NCBI GenBank assembly: GCA_904066235.2
Contig: CAJFCV020000005.1
Span: 558,001 to 622,000, forward strand
Source: Bursaphelenchus xylophilus
Taxonomy: Eukaryota; Nematoda; Chromadorea; Rhabditida; Aphelenchoididae
Length of the DNA stretch: 64,000 nt
Reading direction: 5' to 3'
The position numbers were made by a program, and so were the translations under genes. The notes below the pieces were generated by a model. It worked only from the letters and a program-made list of their open reading frames with translations. It did no database searches and was not told the DNA's origin. Below are positions 25,701-34,076 of the stretch, piece by piece (position 1 is the first letter of the stretch; every line of letters starts with the position of its first letter).

Positions 25701-27346
25701 TCCGGTGTCAATTGAGGTCCAACTGAAAAGAAAATGGGATTTGCGGGAAAAAAGAAGGGAGAAGTTTGAATTTAGAGGTGAAAATGAAAATTATGTGTAT
25801 ATCAGTTTGTCGAGAAAATAATGAGCACTCTGTCGCATCGAAAATCGCACCCCGCCGAGAAAATGAATTGTGTCGCGGCAAAATCAAATTGCTTTTTACT
25901 TCAGCGACGCAATCGGCACAGCGACATTGTGCACATTATTTTCCCGACAGACTGATATGGTAATTGGAATTTTTATTCCGTAATAAACCATCAGTCGGTC
26001 GGGAAAATAACGGCGGGTCGTCGCGCCTTGGAATCACACATCACGATGCATCATAAAAAAATGGGACGGCAAGCCGCGGCTGGGGATTTGGTGTGCGATA
26101 GCGGCGAGGCGAGATATTTTGCTGCGACGACTCGCCGTTATTTTCCCGACAGACTGATATATTTGAGAATTGAATTTGGACCGTCAACTTGCCCAATATG
26201 CCCGAAATTTGGCCAAAATGACAGGCACATATCCTACCTATCATAAAAAATACATTTGAAAAAAATTTAAAACTTTGCCCAATTTAAATGACCGGTCAAC
26301 TTGCCCAATTTGACCGGTCAGATTCGGGGAAGATGACCAATCAAAAAAAATCTCAAAATTTACAAAAAAACGAAGATAAATCGCCTACTTTGTAACCATA
26401 GTGCACACTGATCTCCATCGATCCCGGTATTTCATTTGTAATCGTCCTTGTCGAACTGAGGGACCATCAACAAGCCGGAACTCGGGCATATTTTCCTCGT
26501 AATTGAGCTGCTCTTGAAATGGGAGCATCTCAATGTGGGCAAATTCGTTTCCCTGGAAAGAAATATCATAATTTTTTCTTTGCGATTTTTAGAAGTTTGA
26601 AATTGACTTTTTATGAGAGAGCATGTAAAATGAAGAGGGTCGGCTAGAAAAATTTTTTTTTCGGCGATAACTTTTTGAATTTTGATTAGAAAAAAATATT
26701 TTTTATGTGGAAACGTTGGAAACCTTGGGGCAAACATGTAAAAAGCAAAATTTTAGCAAAATTTGAAAAAAAAATTTAAAATTTTTAAAATTTTGGATTG
26801 AAAAATCTCGGTTGTTTTTTCAAATTGCCTTCTAAAAAGCTCACATATGTGTTATACAAAATCTTTTTTACATTTGTGCCAAGTTTCATTAAAACCGAAG
26901 AGTTAAATTTGGTGCATTTCAAAAAATATTTTGCCTTGGTCCCCCCTGACCAATTTTAACCAAAAAATTTCAAAATTTCGATCAAAAAATCCTTTTCAAA
27001 ATCAACTTACAATTGCTCTTAGAACTCCATAAACCTTTATTCCAACACCGGTATCGAAATAAAGTTGAACGCCAGTCTCAATTTCGAGGGTAACCCCCGG
27101 ATTTACAATGATGTCCTCGGTCACCCTGAACGGCGAATTGCGAAAAAACAGCGTCGTGTTGTCGCTGTAGATCCCGCCCACAGCATGGCGGATCTGCTGA
27201 CGCTGTTGGCGAAGGCCCGGAGGCAACTTGAGCTGGCCCTGGGCTTCCACATAGGTCCAGGAAAAGGGGTCTGTTATGTAGATGAAGAGTATTGCCTGGA
27301 GAAGGAGACAGAACGGCGTTTTCAGCCGCGATTTGAATTGGATCAT
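178..27346 (-). CDS. Bark beetle/Anakonda-like giant transmembrane protein, 29 exons (3' end open)
   Basis: Large single-pass cell-surface protein. In Drosophila, Bark beetle/Anakonda organises tricellular junctions; a role here is inferred only from architecture. I joined 29 exons (boundaries are given in the four block entries). Every junction has compatible phase, GT donors, and acceptors that are nearly all TTTCAG or TTTTAG. The product is about 2,971 residues in the window, close to the insect protein. Order: signal peptide, three units of beta-helix repeats with an SRCR domain and a CUB-like segment, a C-type lectin-like domain, one membrane helix, and a cytoplasmic tail. The start at 27346 is chosen because a hydrophobic signal sequence follows at once; the open frame upstream runs into a MITE. 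The last exon ends at a probable donor (CAAG/GTAGGT at 178), so a final exon may lie left of the window. Otherwise the frame stops at 107 after a run of Gs. Confidence 0.9.
1985..3110. repeat. Intronic tandem repeat, about 158-bp unit, 7 copies
   Basis: The intron between exons 26 and 27 is almost wholly a tandem array. The phrase TATTATCCATGRCAT recurs near 2143, 2303, 2461, 2623, 2777 and 2936, with a diverged first copy near 1987. Each copy continues with AAAAAGTATTTTTGGTCCCC and a run ending CTTTCTCATCAAATT. Single copies of the same start motif occur in other introns of the gene, for example near 6527. Confidence 0.85.
3113..7917 (-). other. Bark-like protein, unit 3: beta-helix cap, SRCR 3, beta-helix (exons 19-26)
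   Basis: Exons: 7917-7642, 7313-7115, 6996-6681, 6306-5861, 5513-5190, 4815-4533, 4083-3767, 3437-3113 (residues about 1822-2650). Exon 19 has [17 protein letters not shown], the third copy of the cap, then an unusually basic stretch ending KRRKRA. Exons 20-21 form an SRCR domain ([31 protein letters not shown]). Exon 22 has beta-helix turns ([28 protein letters not shown]). Exon 23 takes the place of the CUB-like exon but is shorter. Exon 25 ends in a basic [10 protein letters not shown]. Exon 26 contains the closing motif [13 protein letters not shown]. Confidence 0.85.
8453..13882 (-). other. Bark-like protein, unit 2: beta-helix cap, SRCR 2, CUB-like, beta-helix (exons 11-18)
   Basis: Exons: 13882-13515, 13182-12903, 12756-12533, 12463-12169, 11655-11164, 10222-9938, 9632-9210, 8784-8453 (residues about 923-1822). 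Exon 11 carries [19 protein letters not shown], a clear paralogue of the exon 1 cap. Exons 12-13 are an SRCR domain ([37 protein letters not shown]). Exon 14 has beta-helix turns. Exon 15 (164 residues, phase 0 at both ends) is CUB-like. Exons 16-18 hold further beta-helix turns, including the repeated [13 protein letters not shown] type that closes each unit. Confidence 0.85.
10320..11140. repeat. Intronic tandem repeat, units of about 150 and 300 bp
   Basis: The intron between exons 15 and 16 repeats the phrases ACAGCAAATTATATTACACT (near 10612, 10912 and, diverged, 11044), AATTACCTTATACTTGACA (near 10470 and 10770) and CCGTAAGACCCCAAAATT. This is a higher-order tandem repeat with slowly diverging copies. 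No gene is seen in it. Confidence 0.75.
14811..15251. mobile_element. Foldback (MITE-like) element, CATAAAGTGCATGGACATTT termini
   Basis: The intron between exons 9 and 10 of the Bark-like gene contains a long inverted repeat. ATTTTCATAAAGTGCATGG at the left is answered by CCATGCACTTTATGAAAAT at the right. The inside is filled with short palindromes built on CACAGTGC. A one-ended relative starts at 23566. No coding capacity. Confidence 0.8.
17030..17550. repeat. Tandem repeat with CACTGTGC palindromes, about 160-bp unit
   Basis: This lies in the intron between exons 6 and 7. About three and a half units each contain paired GCACTGTGC / GCACGGTGC words and a segment ending TTATTCCACA. Units begin near 17030, 17190, 17347 and 17510. 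The same octamer is used in the foldback at 14.8 kb and near 28.8 kb. Confidence 0.7.
18235..18495 (+). repeat. Duplicated dispersed repeat ending in TTATACGATGAAACATG
   Basis: Two adjacent copies (18235-18350 and 18355-18495) run from GGGTTATATTAC through TTTGCCACATTTGGCGGGC to ATTTTATACGATGAAACATG. A third copy lies inverted at about 15803-15935 in another intron of the same host gene. Confidence 0.75.
19575..19985 (+). repeat. Tandem repeat carrying the GGGGGGACCAAGG motif, about 168-bp unit
   Basis: Three units, with the G-run motif near 19615, 19783 and 19955. Each is followed by TTTGAAAAATTTTGATCTG and a segment ending TTTTCTATAGGC. It sits in the 5.2-kb intron beside the nested collagen gene. 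Confidence 0.75.
19996..20139. mobile_element. MITE copy, TCGGGAAAATAATG family (GGATTTGTCGC subtype)
   Basis: Palindromic ends TGTCGGGAAAATAATG and CATTATTTTCCCGACA enclose about 110 bp. The interior CACCAAATCCCCAGCCGTGG marks the second subtype of this family in the window. Confidence 0.8.
21283..22819 (+). CDS. Cuticle collagen, nested in an intron of the Bark-like gene
   Basis: Nematode cuticle collagen, secreted from hypodermis and cross-linked into the exoskeleton. Exons 21283-21444, 21720-22227 and 22584-22819 join in phase to 301 residues, a usual length. The N-terminus is a membrane-spanning signal anchor (residues 9-37, [17 protein letters not shown]). An RTAR sequence near residue 76 fits the subtilisin-like cleavage site of this family. 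Gly-X-Y blocks are interrupted between cysteine clusters [17 protein letters not shown] and the C-terminal CPKYC, followed by FEDGTRR. An acceptor TTTCAG at 21271 lies seven bases before the ATG, as expected for a trans-spliced or short-leader mRNA. The gene is antisense to its host and lies wholly inside the intron between host exons 5 and 6. Codon use is strongly biased to CCA and GGA, typical of highly expressed collagens. The subfamily is not assigned. Confidence 0.95.
23416..23557. mobile_element. MITE copy, TCGGGAAAATAATG family, in inverse orientation
   Basis: A slightly degenerate left end (CAGTCTGGGAAAAATAATG) and an intact right end (CATTATTTTCCCGACAG). It begins about 20 bases upstream of the host exon 5 acceptor. 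Confidence 0.75.
23834..24266. mobile_element. Foldback element, AAGTACTCCAAGTGCGAC termini
   Basis: The left end AGGAAGTACTCCAAGTGCGA is mirrored by TCGCACTTGGAGTACTTCCC at the right. The interior has the family phrases GCTCGCGCTTTGCGGGCG and GCGAGCTGGTATTCTTAG. It ends about 30 bases from the exon 4 donor of the Bark-like gene. Confidence 0.8.
24821..24974. mobile_element. MITE copy, TCGGGAAAATAATG family (GAGCACTCTG subtype)
   Basis: Ends ATCAGCCTATCGGGAAAATA and TTTTCCCGACAGACT. The interior has GTCGGATCGAAAATCGCATC. It lies in the intron between exons 3 and 4. Confidence 0.8.
25258..25413. mobile_element. MITE copy, TCGGGAAAATAATG family (TGTGGATTTG subtype)
   Basis: Second copy in the same intron as the 24.8-kb copy but of the other subtype, ending about 35 bases from the exon 3 donor. 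Confidence 0.8.
25801..25956. mobile_element. MITE copy, TCGGGAAAATAATG family (GAGCACTCTG subtype)
   Basis: Complete copy, ATCAGTTTGTCGAGAAAATA to TTTTCCCGACAGACTGAT, in the intron between exons 2 and 3. Confidence 0.85.
25990..26158. mobile_element. MITE copy, TCGGGAAAATAACG variant
   Basis: Ends read GTCGGGAAAATAACGGCGGG and CGCCGTTATTTTCCCGACAG, so the variant bases inside the terminal repeat have changed together on both arms. It is 33 bp from the preceding copy. Confidence 0.8.
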
Positions 27347-27408
27347 GTTGATAAGGGCATGGGTGGAGGCACAGCTAAAGGTAGTAGGAATTATAAGCGA
27401 CTTTATTG

Positions 27409-27558
27409 GTTTGTCGGGAAAATAATGGGGACAGTGTCGCATCGAAAACCGCATCGCCGTCTAGAAAACGAATTGTGTCGCGGCAAAATCAAATTGCTGT
27501 TCACTTCAGCGACATGATTGGCGCGACATTATGCTCATTATTTTCCCGACAAACTGAT
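27409..27558. mobile_element. MITE copy immediately upstream of the Bark-like gene start
   Basis: It lies 63 bp upstream of the start codon at 27346, in what should be promoter or 5' UTR. The open frame upstream of that codon is MITE-derived (the residues HYFPDKP are its translated end). Confidence 0.8.
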
Positions 27559-30500
27559 GCAATTGCACGCAAAATTTCATTGGGGCAGATTTCGGGTATC
27601 TGCTCTATATTTATGGCCAATACCGCAAAATTGTTTGACTGGCTAGCCAACGGGATTATGAGATAGGTACAAGCTTTAGATCGTGACCAAGGTAAAGCTG
27701 GTTGGATAAGGTCGCCCAAAATGGTCTAAATGCTTGATTAGGATGAAAGACACCTTTTTTAGTCGGATTGTCAGCACCTAGGTTGTGAACAAGGGCAAGG
27801 CGATTGCTTAAAAAACTACCCCAAAGAATAAACTCCCAATACTTGACTAGGATACAAAACACATTTTCTTAGGTCAGATCATCGCCAAGCTCACCCAAGA
27901 TCGTGACCAAAGTCAATGCGGTTGCCTAAAATTACCTAAAAGTATCCTCTCAATGCTTGCCTAAGATGGTCAAGACACCGTCTTTAAGTCATATCATCAG
28001 TAAAAAAACTCACGAACTAACGATAAGTCGTCAACAAGGTCAAGGTGGTTGCCTAAAACATTCTCAAAATAGCCAAATTAGATCACTAGAATGTGATGAT
28101 CAGTTATATCCACAAAAATATTTATTTTGTTAAAAATCAATACCAAGCTGAAACGTTTAAAAAATCGTTAAACTTTTTTTTGACTTTTTCAACAAAAAAT
28201 CTCGGTTTTTGCGGCAAATTGCTTACGGAAAATTTTTCAGCTATTTTCAGAGATGTGTTAAACATGGCGACTGAAATTTAAAAACAAATTATTTTTTTTT
28301 GCAAAATTTTTCCCTTGGTCCCCCCTTACGATGTTACAAAAAATTTTTATCGATCTTTTAGCATCAATTTCAATGGTTGATAATAAAAAAGTTGAGAAAG
28401 AACTCCGTATTTTACCCTGCCCAAAAATCTTAAAATCAAAGCAGAGCTAATGCCGCAAAAAAATCTTGAGAAATCTTATGCCTTTCGAAAACGCAAGCCT
28501 TTTTCGGTATTCCCCTTCGATCAGCTCTTCTTCTTCCTCCCCTCGCTGCCTTTGTTTGCCCAACGACCGGGCCGATGCTAGCCAAAAAAGGTTAAAGACA
28601 ACAAAAATGACCCAAGCATCAGGCTTGTCGAGAAAAAATCATTTATAAACAAATGAGTAAGGAGAATGTTTAATGGCTGATAAAAAGATAAGAAATTATT
28701 GAGGGTTTGGGGAGATTGGGGAATAAAAGTTTGTTGGAAAAGTGATATAAGTGTACTAGGCCGTTGGCAAAGCCGCTGGAGTGATTTTTGGCGTTTGCGC
28801 TGTGCAGAAAAAGGCAGGGTGCGAGCGGCAGCCAAAAAAGCCTATTGCACGGTGCGAAAAGCAAGAAATTGCACAGTGCAAAGTTAACTTTTGTTTTTGC
28901 ACATTGCATGTGTTAAAAAATCACTCTAGAGACTTTATGACAGCACATGAAATGCAATTTTCAAAAATTTCAGTAAATTTTTAAAATTAAAATTTCGAAA
29001 AAATAGTAAGGGGGGACCAAGGCATAAAAATTTTGCAATTTCGAAATTTTTCAAAATTCAAAAAATTTGAAGCTTGGTATCTGGCACTAATTAATATACA
29101 TATTTAAAACCGCGCTTGGGTTGTAAACATAATTATAAATATAAAAAAATTACGAAAAAAATTTTTTTTTTTGCGTTTTCCCCTTGGTCCCCCCTGATCA
29201 ATCTTTTGTCAAAAATAAAAAAAATATTTATTTAAAAATCCTATTTTTTCAAAAATTTATGTATCTTCTAATAACCCCAACATCTTTTCAAGCCAAAATC
29301 TCCCTCAAAAAATGGAAAAATCCGAAAAATTCTTTCGGGAAAGTCATCGTTACGCAAGGCCAATCGCAATAAAACGAATAAATACGAAAGGGAGAATGAC
29401 CTCTTAAAAAAATAGAATAATTTTGTGTGAATAAGCCGAGAAATGCCTTTTCATTTCGGGAGAAAGAGATCCTCGACATTTTTTGGAGGGAGCGCCGAAC
29501 GGACTTCTTCAAATTGGTCACTAATTTTTGGAAATTAGCAGAAAAAGTCGAGTTTGAAACAGGGAAGATTCTGTAATGGGGATTTCAAAATTTTTGGAAA
29601 ATTTTTATAAATAAAAAAGGCAAAATATCAAAAAAAAAAAAATTGAAAAAAGAAAAAAAAATTTTGCAAAAAAAAAATTTTTTCTCGGATTTTTTTCAAG
29701 TTTTAAAAAAAAGTGTTTCTAAATTCGTCGAAAATACATTAAAAAATTTTTTAGCCCACGCTATCTCGGCACAGCCGAGATATTCAACGATTTTTGAAAA
29801 CGAGAGATTACGGGAAATGAAGAGGGACAGTGAGAAAAAATCATGTTTGCCTCTTTATATCTATAAGGCCACGTCCAAAAAAAAAATTTTTTTTGACATT
29901 AAAATTGAATTTCATTTTGATAAAACAAGTGTATTTCTATCCAAAAAACCGCAAAAAATACGAATTTTCGATAATTTTTACCTAAAAATCCCGGTGATTT
30001 CGCAAAACGAAGGCTAAAAATCTTGAATTCGCCTTAAGAAATTTTACCTTTAATTCTCGCCATGTCTCATCAGGAATTTTTGAAAATCTAAAAAACCCGT
30101 AATCAAAAAATTGAAAAATTTTTGTCTTGGTCCCCCCTTATCATTATTTTTGAAAAACTGAAAAATTTTTTACAAAAAATCCAGCAATAACAACAAAATT
30201 CACGGTCCATTTTTGCTTTCTTGGCCATTAAAATCCTTTCCTCGCATTAAAAATCGTTTTCCAAAGCATTACTCATTGTTTTAACTTATCACTCATAGCA
30301 ATCTGAACATCGAAAAAAATGATTTTAAAAGCCCCGAAAATATTTCTTTTCCCTTTCTTCCGAATTTTCGAATACCCTCGCCGAATGAATCATTATGCAA
30401 ATAACTTGTTGAGGTTACGTTACGAGCAAGAATGGGAGGGGGAATGGGATTTCCAAGCGGTCAAGGCGTGTGAGATAGGTAGGTCGGGTAAAAAGGTGAG

Positions 30501-30785
30501 AAGTATTTTTGAAAAGTTTTAAAAAATTGGGGAAGAGCGAATTTTCAAAAAAATTTTTTGATGAATTTTACTGGGCAAGTTGACCAGTCTGCCCGGTCAG
30601 TTTGGGCGGTCAGATTGATTGAAATTTTGAAAGATTTGAAGTAGCAGTTCAACCAGGCAAGTTGGTGAAAACTGACGAGTCAACTTGACCAAATAACAGG
30701 AAAAAAACATCATTCGAAAGTTGGAAAAAATTTCATTTTTTGGCCAATTTCGGCACAAAAAGTTTCATGCCGATTTCTACCTTAC
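27559..30785. other. No gene seen; AT-rich intergenic repeats
   Basis: Short diverged tandem-like phrases around GTGACCAAGGTMAAGSYGGT (27670-28060), CACAGTGC palindromes near 28795-28910, and GGGGGGACCAAGG motifs on either strand near 28312, 29011, 29182 and 30124. I see no open frame with splice signals and protein-like composition. Confidence 0.6.
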
Positions 30786-31232
30786 AGGTGAAGTACTCCA
30801 AGTGCGACGCTCAGATTTTCTTAAAATTTTGTACACATTTCGGGTATGGACTAAATATCAATTCCTGAAAGTTTTAGCTCGCGCTTTGCGGGCGCCGCCG
30901 AGATATCGAACGATTTTTGCCGCCGAGAGAGCACGCTAAACGTGGAGAGCGGTCAGGGAGAAAAGCGCTTTTTGCCCATAACTTTGGCAGTTCTGCGCGG
31001 AAAAATTTGATTTTTTGTAGAAACATTATCCTTTACGGTTGAAATAGGCATGAAACGTTTCGTGCCGAAATTCGGCAAAAAGTCCTAAATTTACGCCGAC
31101 TTTCGATCTAAAAATCTCGGTTGTTTCTGCAAAGCGCGAGCTAGGATTCTCGCATATACCTTAGAAAAAATTATTCTAAATTTGTGCTAAGTTTCATTAA
31201 AATCTGAGCGTCGCACTTGGAGTAAGTACTTC
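30786..31232. mobile_element. Foldback element, AAGTACTCCAAGTGCGAC termini
   Basis: Starts GAAGTACTCCAAGTGCGACG and ends CGTCGCACTTGGAGTA. The interior closely matches the copy at 23.8 kb, including AGCACGCTAAACGTGGAGAG. Confidence 0.8.
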
Positions 31233-31286
31233 TGTTAGATGGTAATTTTTCAACAAAAAATAAAGTTTTCCGCGCGAAACTAACAA

Positions 31287-31727
31287 AGGAAGTACCCCAT
31301 GTGCGACGCTCAGATTTCGATGGAAGTTGGCTCAAATTTAGAATGATGTTTTCTAAAATATATGCGAGAATCCTAGCTCGCGCTTTGCAGAAACAACCGA
31401 GATTTATAGATCGAAAATTGGAAAAAATTTGACATTTTTTGGCTAATTTTCGCACGAAAAGTTTTATGCCTATTTCTACCCTAGAGGGTAATGTTTCTAC
31501 AGAAAATCAAATTTTTTCGCACGAAACTGCCAAAGTTATGGCCAAAAAGCGTTTTTCTCTCTGACCGCTCTCCACGTTTAGTGTGCTCTCTCGGCAGCAA
31601 AGATCCTTTAATATCTCAGCAGCGCAAGCAACACGCGAGCTAAAACTTTCCGGAATTGATATGTGGCCTGTGCCCGACGTGTGCGCAAAATTTAAAGAAA
31701 ATCTGAGCGTCGCACTTGGCGTACTTA
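31287..31727. mobile_element. Foldback element, AAGTACTCCAAGTGCGAC termini, opposite orientation
   Basis: Begins GAAGTACCCCATGTGCGACG and ends CGTCGCACTTGGCGTACTT. It is inverted relative to its neighbour 55 bp away, so the pair could itself form a giant hairpin. Confidence 0.75.
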
Positions 31728-32261
31728 ATCAATAAAAAAATAAGGTTCAATTTTGTAGTGTCCATTCTCTACAGCGACAAAATATCGCTCCATTTCACTC
31801 AAAATTTCCATAAGACCTCCCAGATAATATTCAAAATCCCGCAGCCCTTCCAAATCCCTGCAAACTACTTGTTTACCCCTCAAAATCCTTGCAGTGAGCT
31901 CTGCCGGATCATGCAAGTATTAAATTTACCTCGCACCCCCGCCATAGCGCTCCAACCTCCGCTTTTTGTGTGTTTCGCTGGCCATTCCCCCCTCCTCCTC
32001 CTTTTCCTGCCTTTTTTCACTTTTTCGCATTTTCGAATATGTATTTTACCTGTGTGCGCAAATAACGGACTCTCGGCCTCGCGACCTTCGCGAGCCGCGT
32101 GTGCATTGTGACCCCCGCTACCTTTCTATGGCCAGCGCGCCGTGGATGCAGATTAGAGGAGAGGGGGGCGCTGCTATGGGGAACAGATTCGACGCGAGGA
32201 ACAATTAATTTAATTACAGTTGAACGGCCGGTTAGTTGGTGGCTTAGGGAAGAATAAATTT

Positions 32262-32382
32262 TAGTCTGTCGGGAAAATAACGAGCACTCTGTTGCATCGA
32301 AAACCGCATCGCTGCTGGGAAAAAAATTGTGTCGCCGTAAAATCAAATTTCTTGTGCTCATTATTTTCCCGACAGACTGATA
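32262..32382. mobile_element. MITE copy, internally deleted
   Basis: Ends TAGTCTGTCGGGAAAATAAC and TTTTCCCGACAGACTGAT, with about 30 bp of the usual interior missing. Confidence 0.75.
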
Positions 32383-32453
32383 TTTCGCACCTGGTGCACT
32401 TCCCCTGAAAAAATGAATTCAGCCATGAAAAATCTGCACAATGTCGTCGCAAC

Positions 32454-32850
32454 CAGAGATTGCCACGGCTCCGGAGCCGGCTCTTGGCTCCGGATCTGAG
32501 CGGCTCCGGCTCCCGAGCCCAAAGTCCGGGCCAGGCCTCTCAACGTTCAGAAAAGAAAAATTTTCATGATCTTGTTAAACCAAATTGCTTGAAAAATACT
32601 TGGAAGGATCTTGGAAGGAAGGAAGGAAAAATACTTGGAAGCACACGACTTGACTGCAAATACGTAGGGTGTCACTAATACTTTTTATTTTTTCAAAAAA
32701 TATTTTTTTTTAAATTTTTGCACGGGAGCCGGGATTCGGAGCCGCAGACCTTTTTAAGTTTTTCATGGGAGCCGGAGCTGCAAATTTGGCCTCGGCTCCG
32801 GCTCTGGGAGCTAAGAGCCGGAGGCGAAATTTTGACCGTGGCAATCTCTG
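32454..32850. mobile_element. Non-autonomous hAT-like element with 8-bp target duplication
   Basis: Terminal repeats CAGAGATTGCCACGG and CCGTGGCAATCTCTG are perfect inverses. They are flanked on both sides by the same eight bases, GTCGCAAC (32446-32453 and 32851-32858). An 8-bp duplication and a CAGRG-type terminus are hallmarks of hAT transposons. The subterminal regions are GC-rich runs of GAGCCGG / CCGGCTC, unlike the AT-rich surroundings. No transposase frame is present. Confidence 0.82.
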
Positions 32851-33049
32851 GTCGCAACCACGCTTCGCGCTGATCGTCTTAATTTCTACGAACTTCAACG
32901 ACCCCTTGAAACCACAACTGGTTTGAAGTTTGGAGAGCCGGCGATGTTCTTTGATAAATTAGACGATATATTGCAAAAGGTTCCTAACCTTTACTAGCGA
33001 CTTTCGTTCCTAGAGGACTTGGGAAAAAGAATTTTTTGGAGAATTTGAG

Positions 33050-33620
33050 CAAAATTTTGAAATGTTTTCGCTTCGGGACTGAGGAAAGAGGATTTTTTGG
33101 AGAATTGAGGTCTATTTTTTAATTTTTTAGGAAGATAATGCTTATAAGCGACGAACAAAAAAGAAAGTCGTATCCACTGTTTATGTTTTTAACTGGAAGC
33201 ACGGGATTTAGACACAGACAGTGCCAAAGAGTGGAGTAAGAAGATAGCCGTAATGATTGTTTGAAAATAACGATTTTCTTATTTGCTCCTCGCTTATAAA
33301 CACTGTCTTAACAAAAAAATTTTAAAATAAACCTCAATTACCCCTAAAATAACTATTTAAGAAAAAAAAATCCAAAAATAACATTCGTACCTTAGTAAAA
33401 TAAAATTGTAACATTCAGAACGATTCTCCAAAACAAAATCCTTTTCACAATTCTCAAAGCGAAAACATTTCAAAATTTTGTTCACATTCTTCAAAAAAGT
33501 CTTTTCCCCAAGTCCCGAAGCGAAAACATCTCAAAAATTTGTCCCGAAGCGAAAACATTTCTAAAATTTTTTCAAATCCTCCAAAAATTCCTCGTCCCAA
33601 GTCCCGAAGCGAAAATATTA
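33050..33620. repeat. Imperfect inverted repeat around GCGAAAACATTTCAAAATTTT
   Basis: TTTTGAAATGTTTTCGCTTC near 33055 is answered by several copies of GAAGCGAAAACATTTC between 33465 and 33605. A central segment contains CTTATAAGCG and its inverse. No coding signal is seen. Confidence 0.6.
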
Positions 33621-33639
33621 AACGGTATCGTTGACCCGA

Positions 33640-34076
33640 CTAGTAGAACCGGCCGCGCCCAGACCCACATTTGGTCCCGTAACGACAACGCGCAGCCTAC
33701 CGGGAAGAAGACACGTGGACAGAAGATTGGAGGCTTGGAAGAGGAAGGTTGGCAGAGAAGAAGGACAATGTTGCGACCCGAGTTGTCTCTGACCCGAAAT
33801 GTCGCAGTACCAAAAATATGTGTCACAACTCGAGCGCATCCCTTGCCAATAAAAGCTTGATAACATCCCAAAACGAAAAGCTAGGGGCCTTTTCATAAAA
33901 GTGCTGAACGGAGACAAAATATGCCAAACTTAACCATGGACTAAATTCCAGCGGATCTTGGGTAAACTAGAGGTGGCAATCGGGCCTGCGCGTCGTAAAG
34001 TATCTTGTGTCACAGAGCCATTGCGAAAACTGGAATGAAGATTTTTTTACTGTCCAAAAATCAATTATAATAAAAT
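33640..34076 (-). other. Relic of array flanking DNA
   Basis: 33825-33905 matches the region upstream of copy B (about 40045-40135), sharing AATAAAAGCTTGATAA and AACGAAAAGCTAGGGG. 34010-34076 matches the 3' flank of copy C. This suggests a fourth unit of the array whose coding part has been lost, directly downstream of copy A. Confidence 0.6.

Larger units (their letters stand above)
14336..27346 (-). other. Bark-like protein, unit 1: signal peptide, SRCR 1, CUB-like, beta-helix (exons 1-10)
   Basis: Exons: 27346-27011, 26552-26389, 25722-25451, 24718-24299, 23394-23016, 17837-17725, 16951-16673, 16414-16118, 15693-15342, 14489-14336 (residues 1-922). Residues about 8-30 are a signal peptide ending near VEAQG. 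Exon 1 ends with a beta-helix cap containing [16 protein letters not shown]. Exons 2-3 form an SRCR domain: [21 protein letters not shown] and four more cysteines. Exon 4 is parallel beta-helix ([28 protein letters not shown]). Exon 5 looks CUB-like, with conserved CWIQV. Exons 6-10 are again beta-helix turns rich in N-linked glycosylation sequons. The exon 5 to 6 intron is about 5.2 kb and carries the collagen gene on the other strand. Confidence 0.85.

Noticed and set aside
31900..32215. GC-richer stretch as a possible first exon
   Set aside because: Frames of 80-130 codons exist but show no domain, and no compatible second exon was found.
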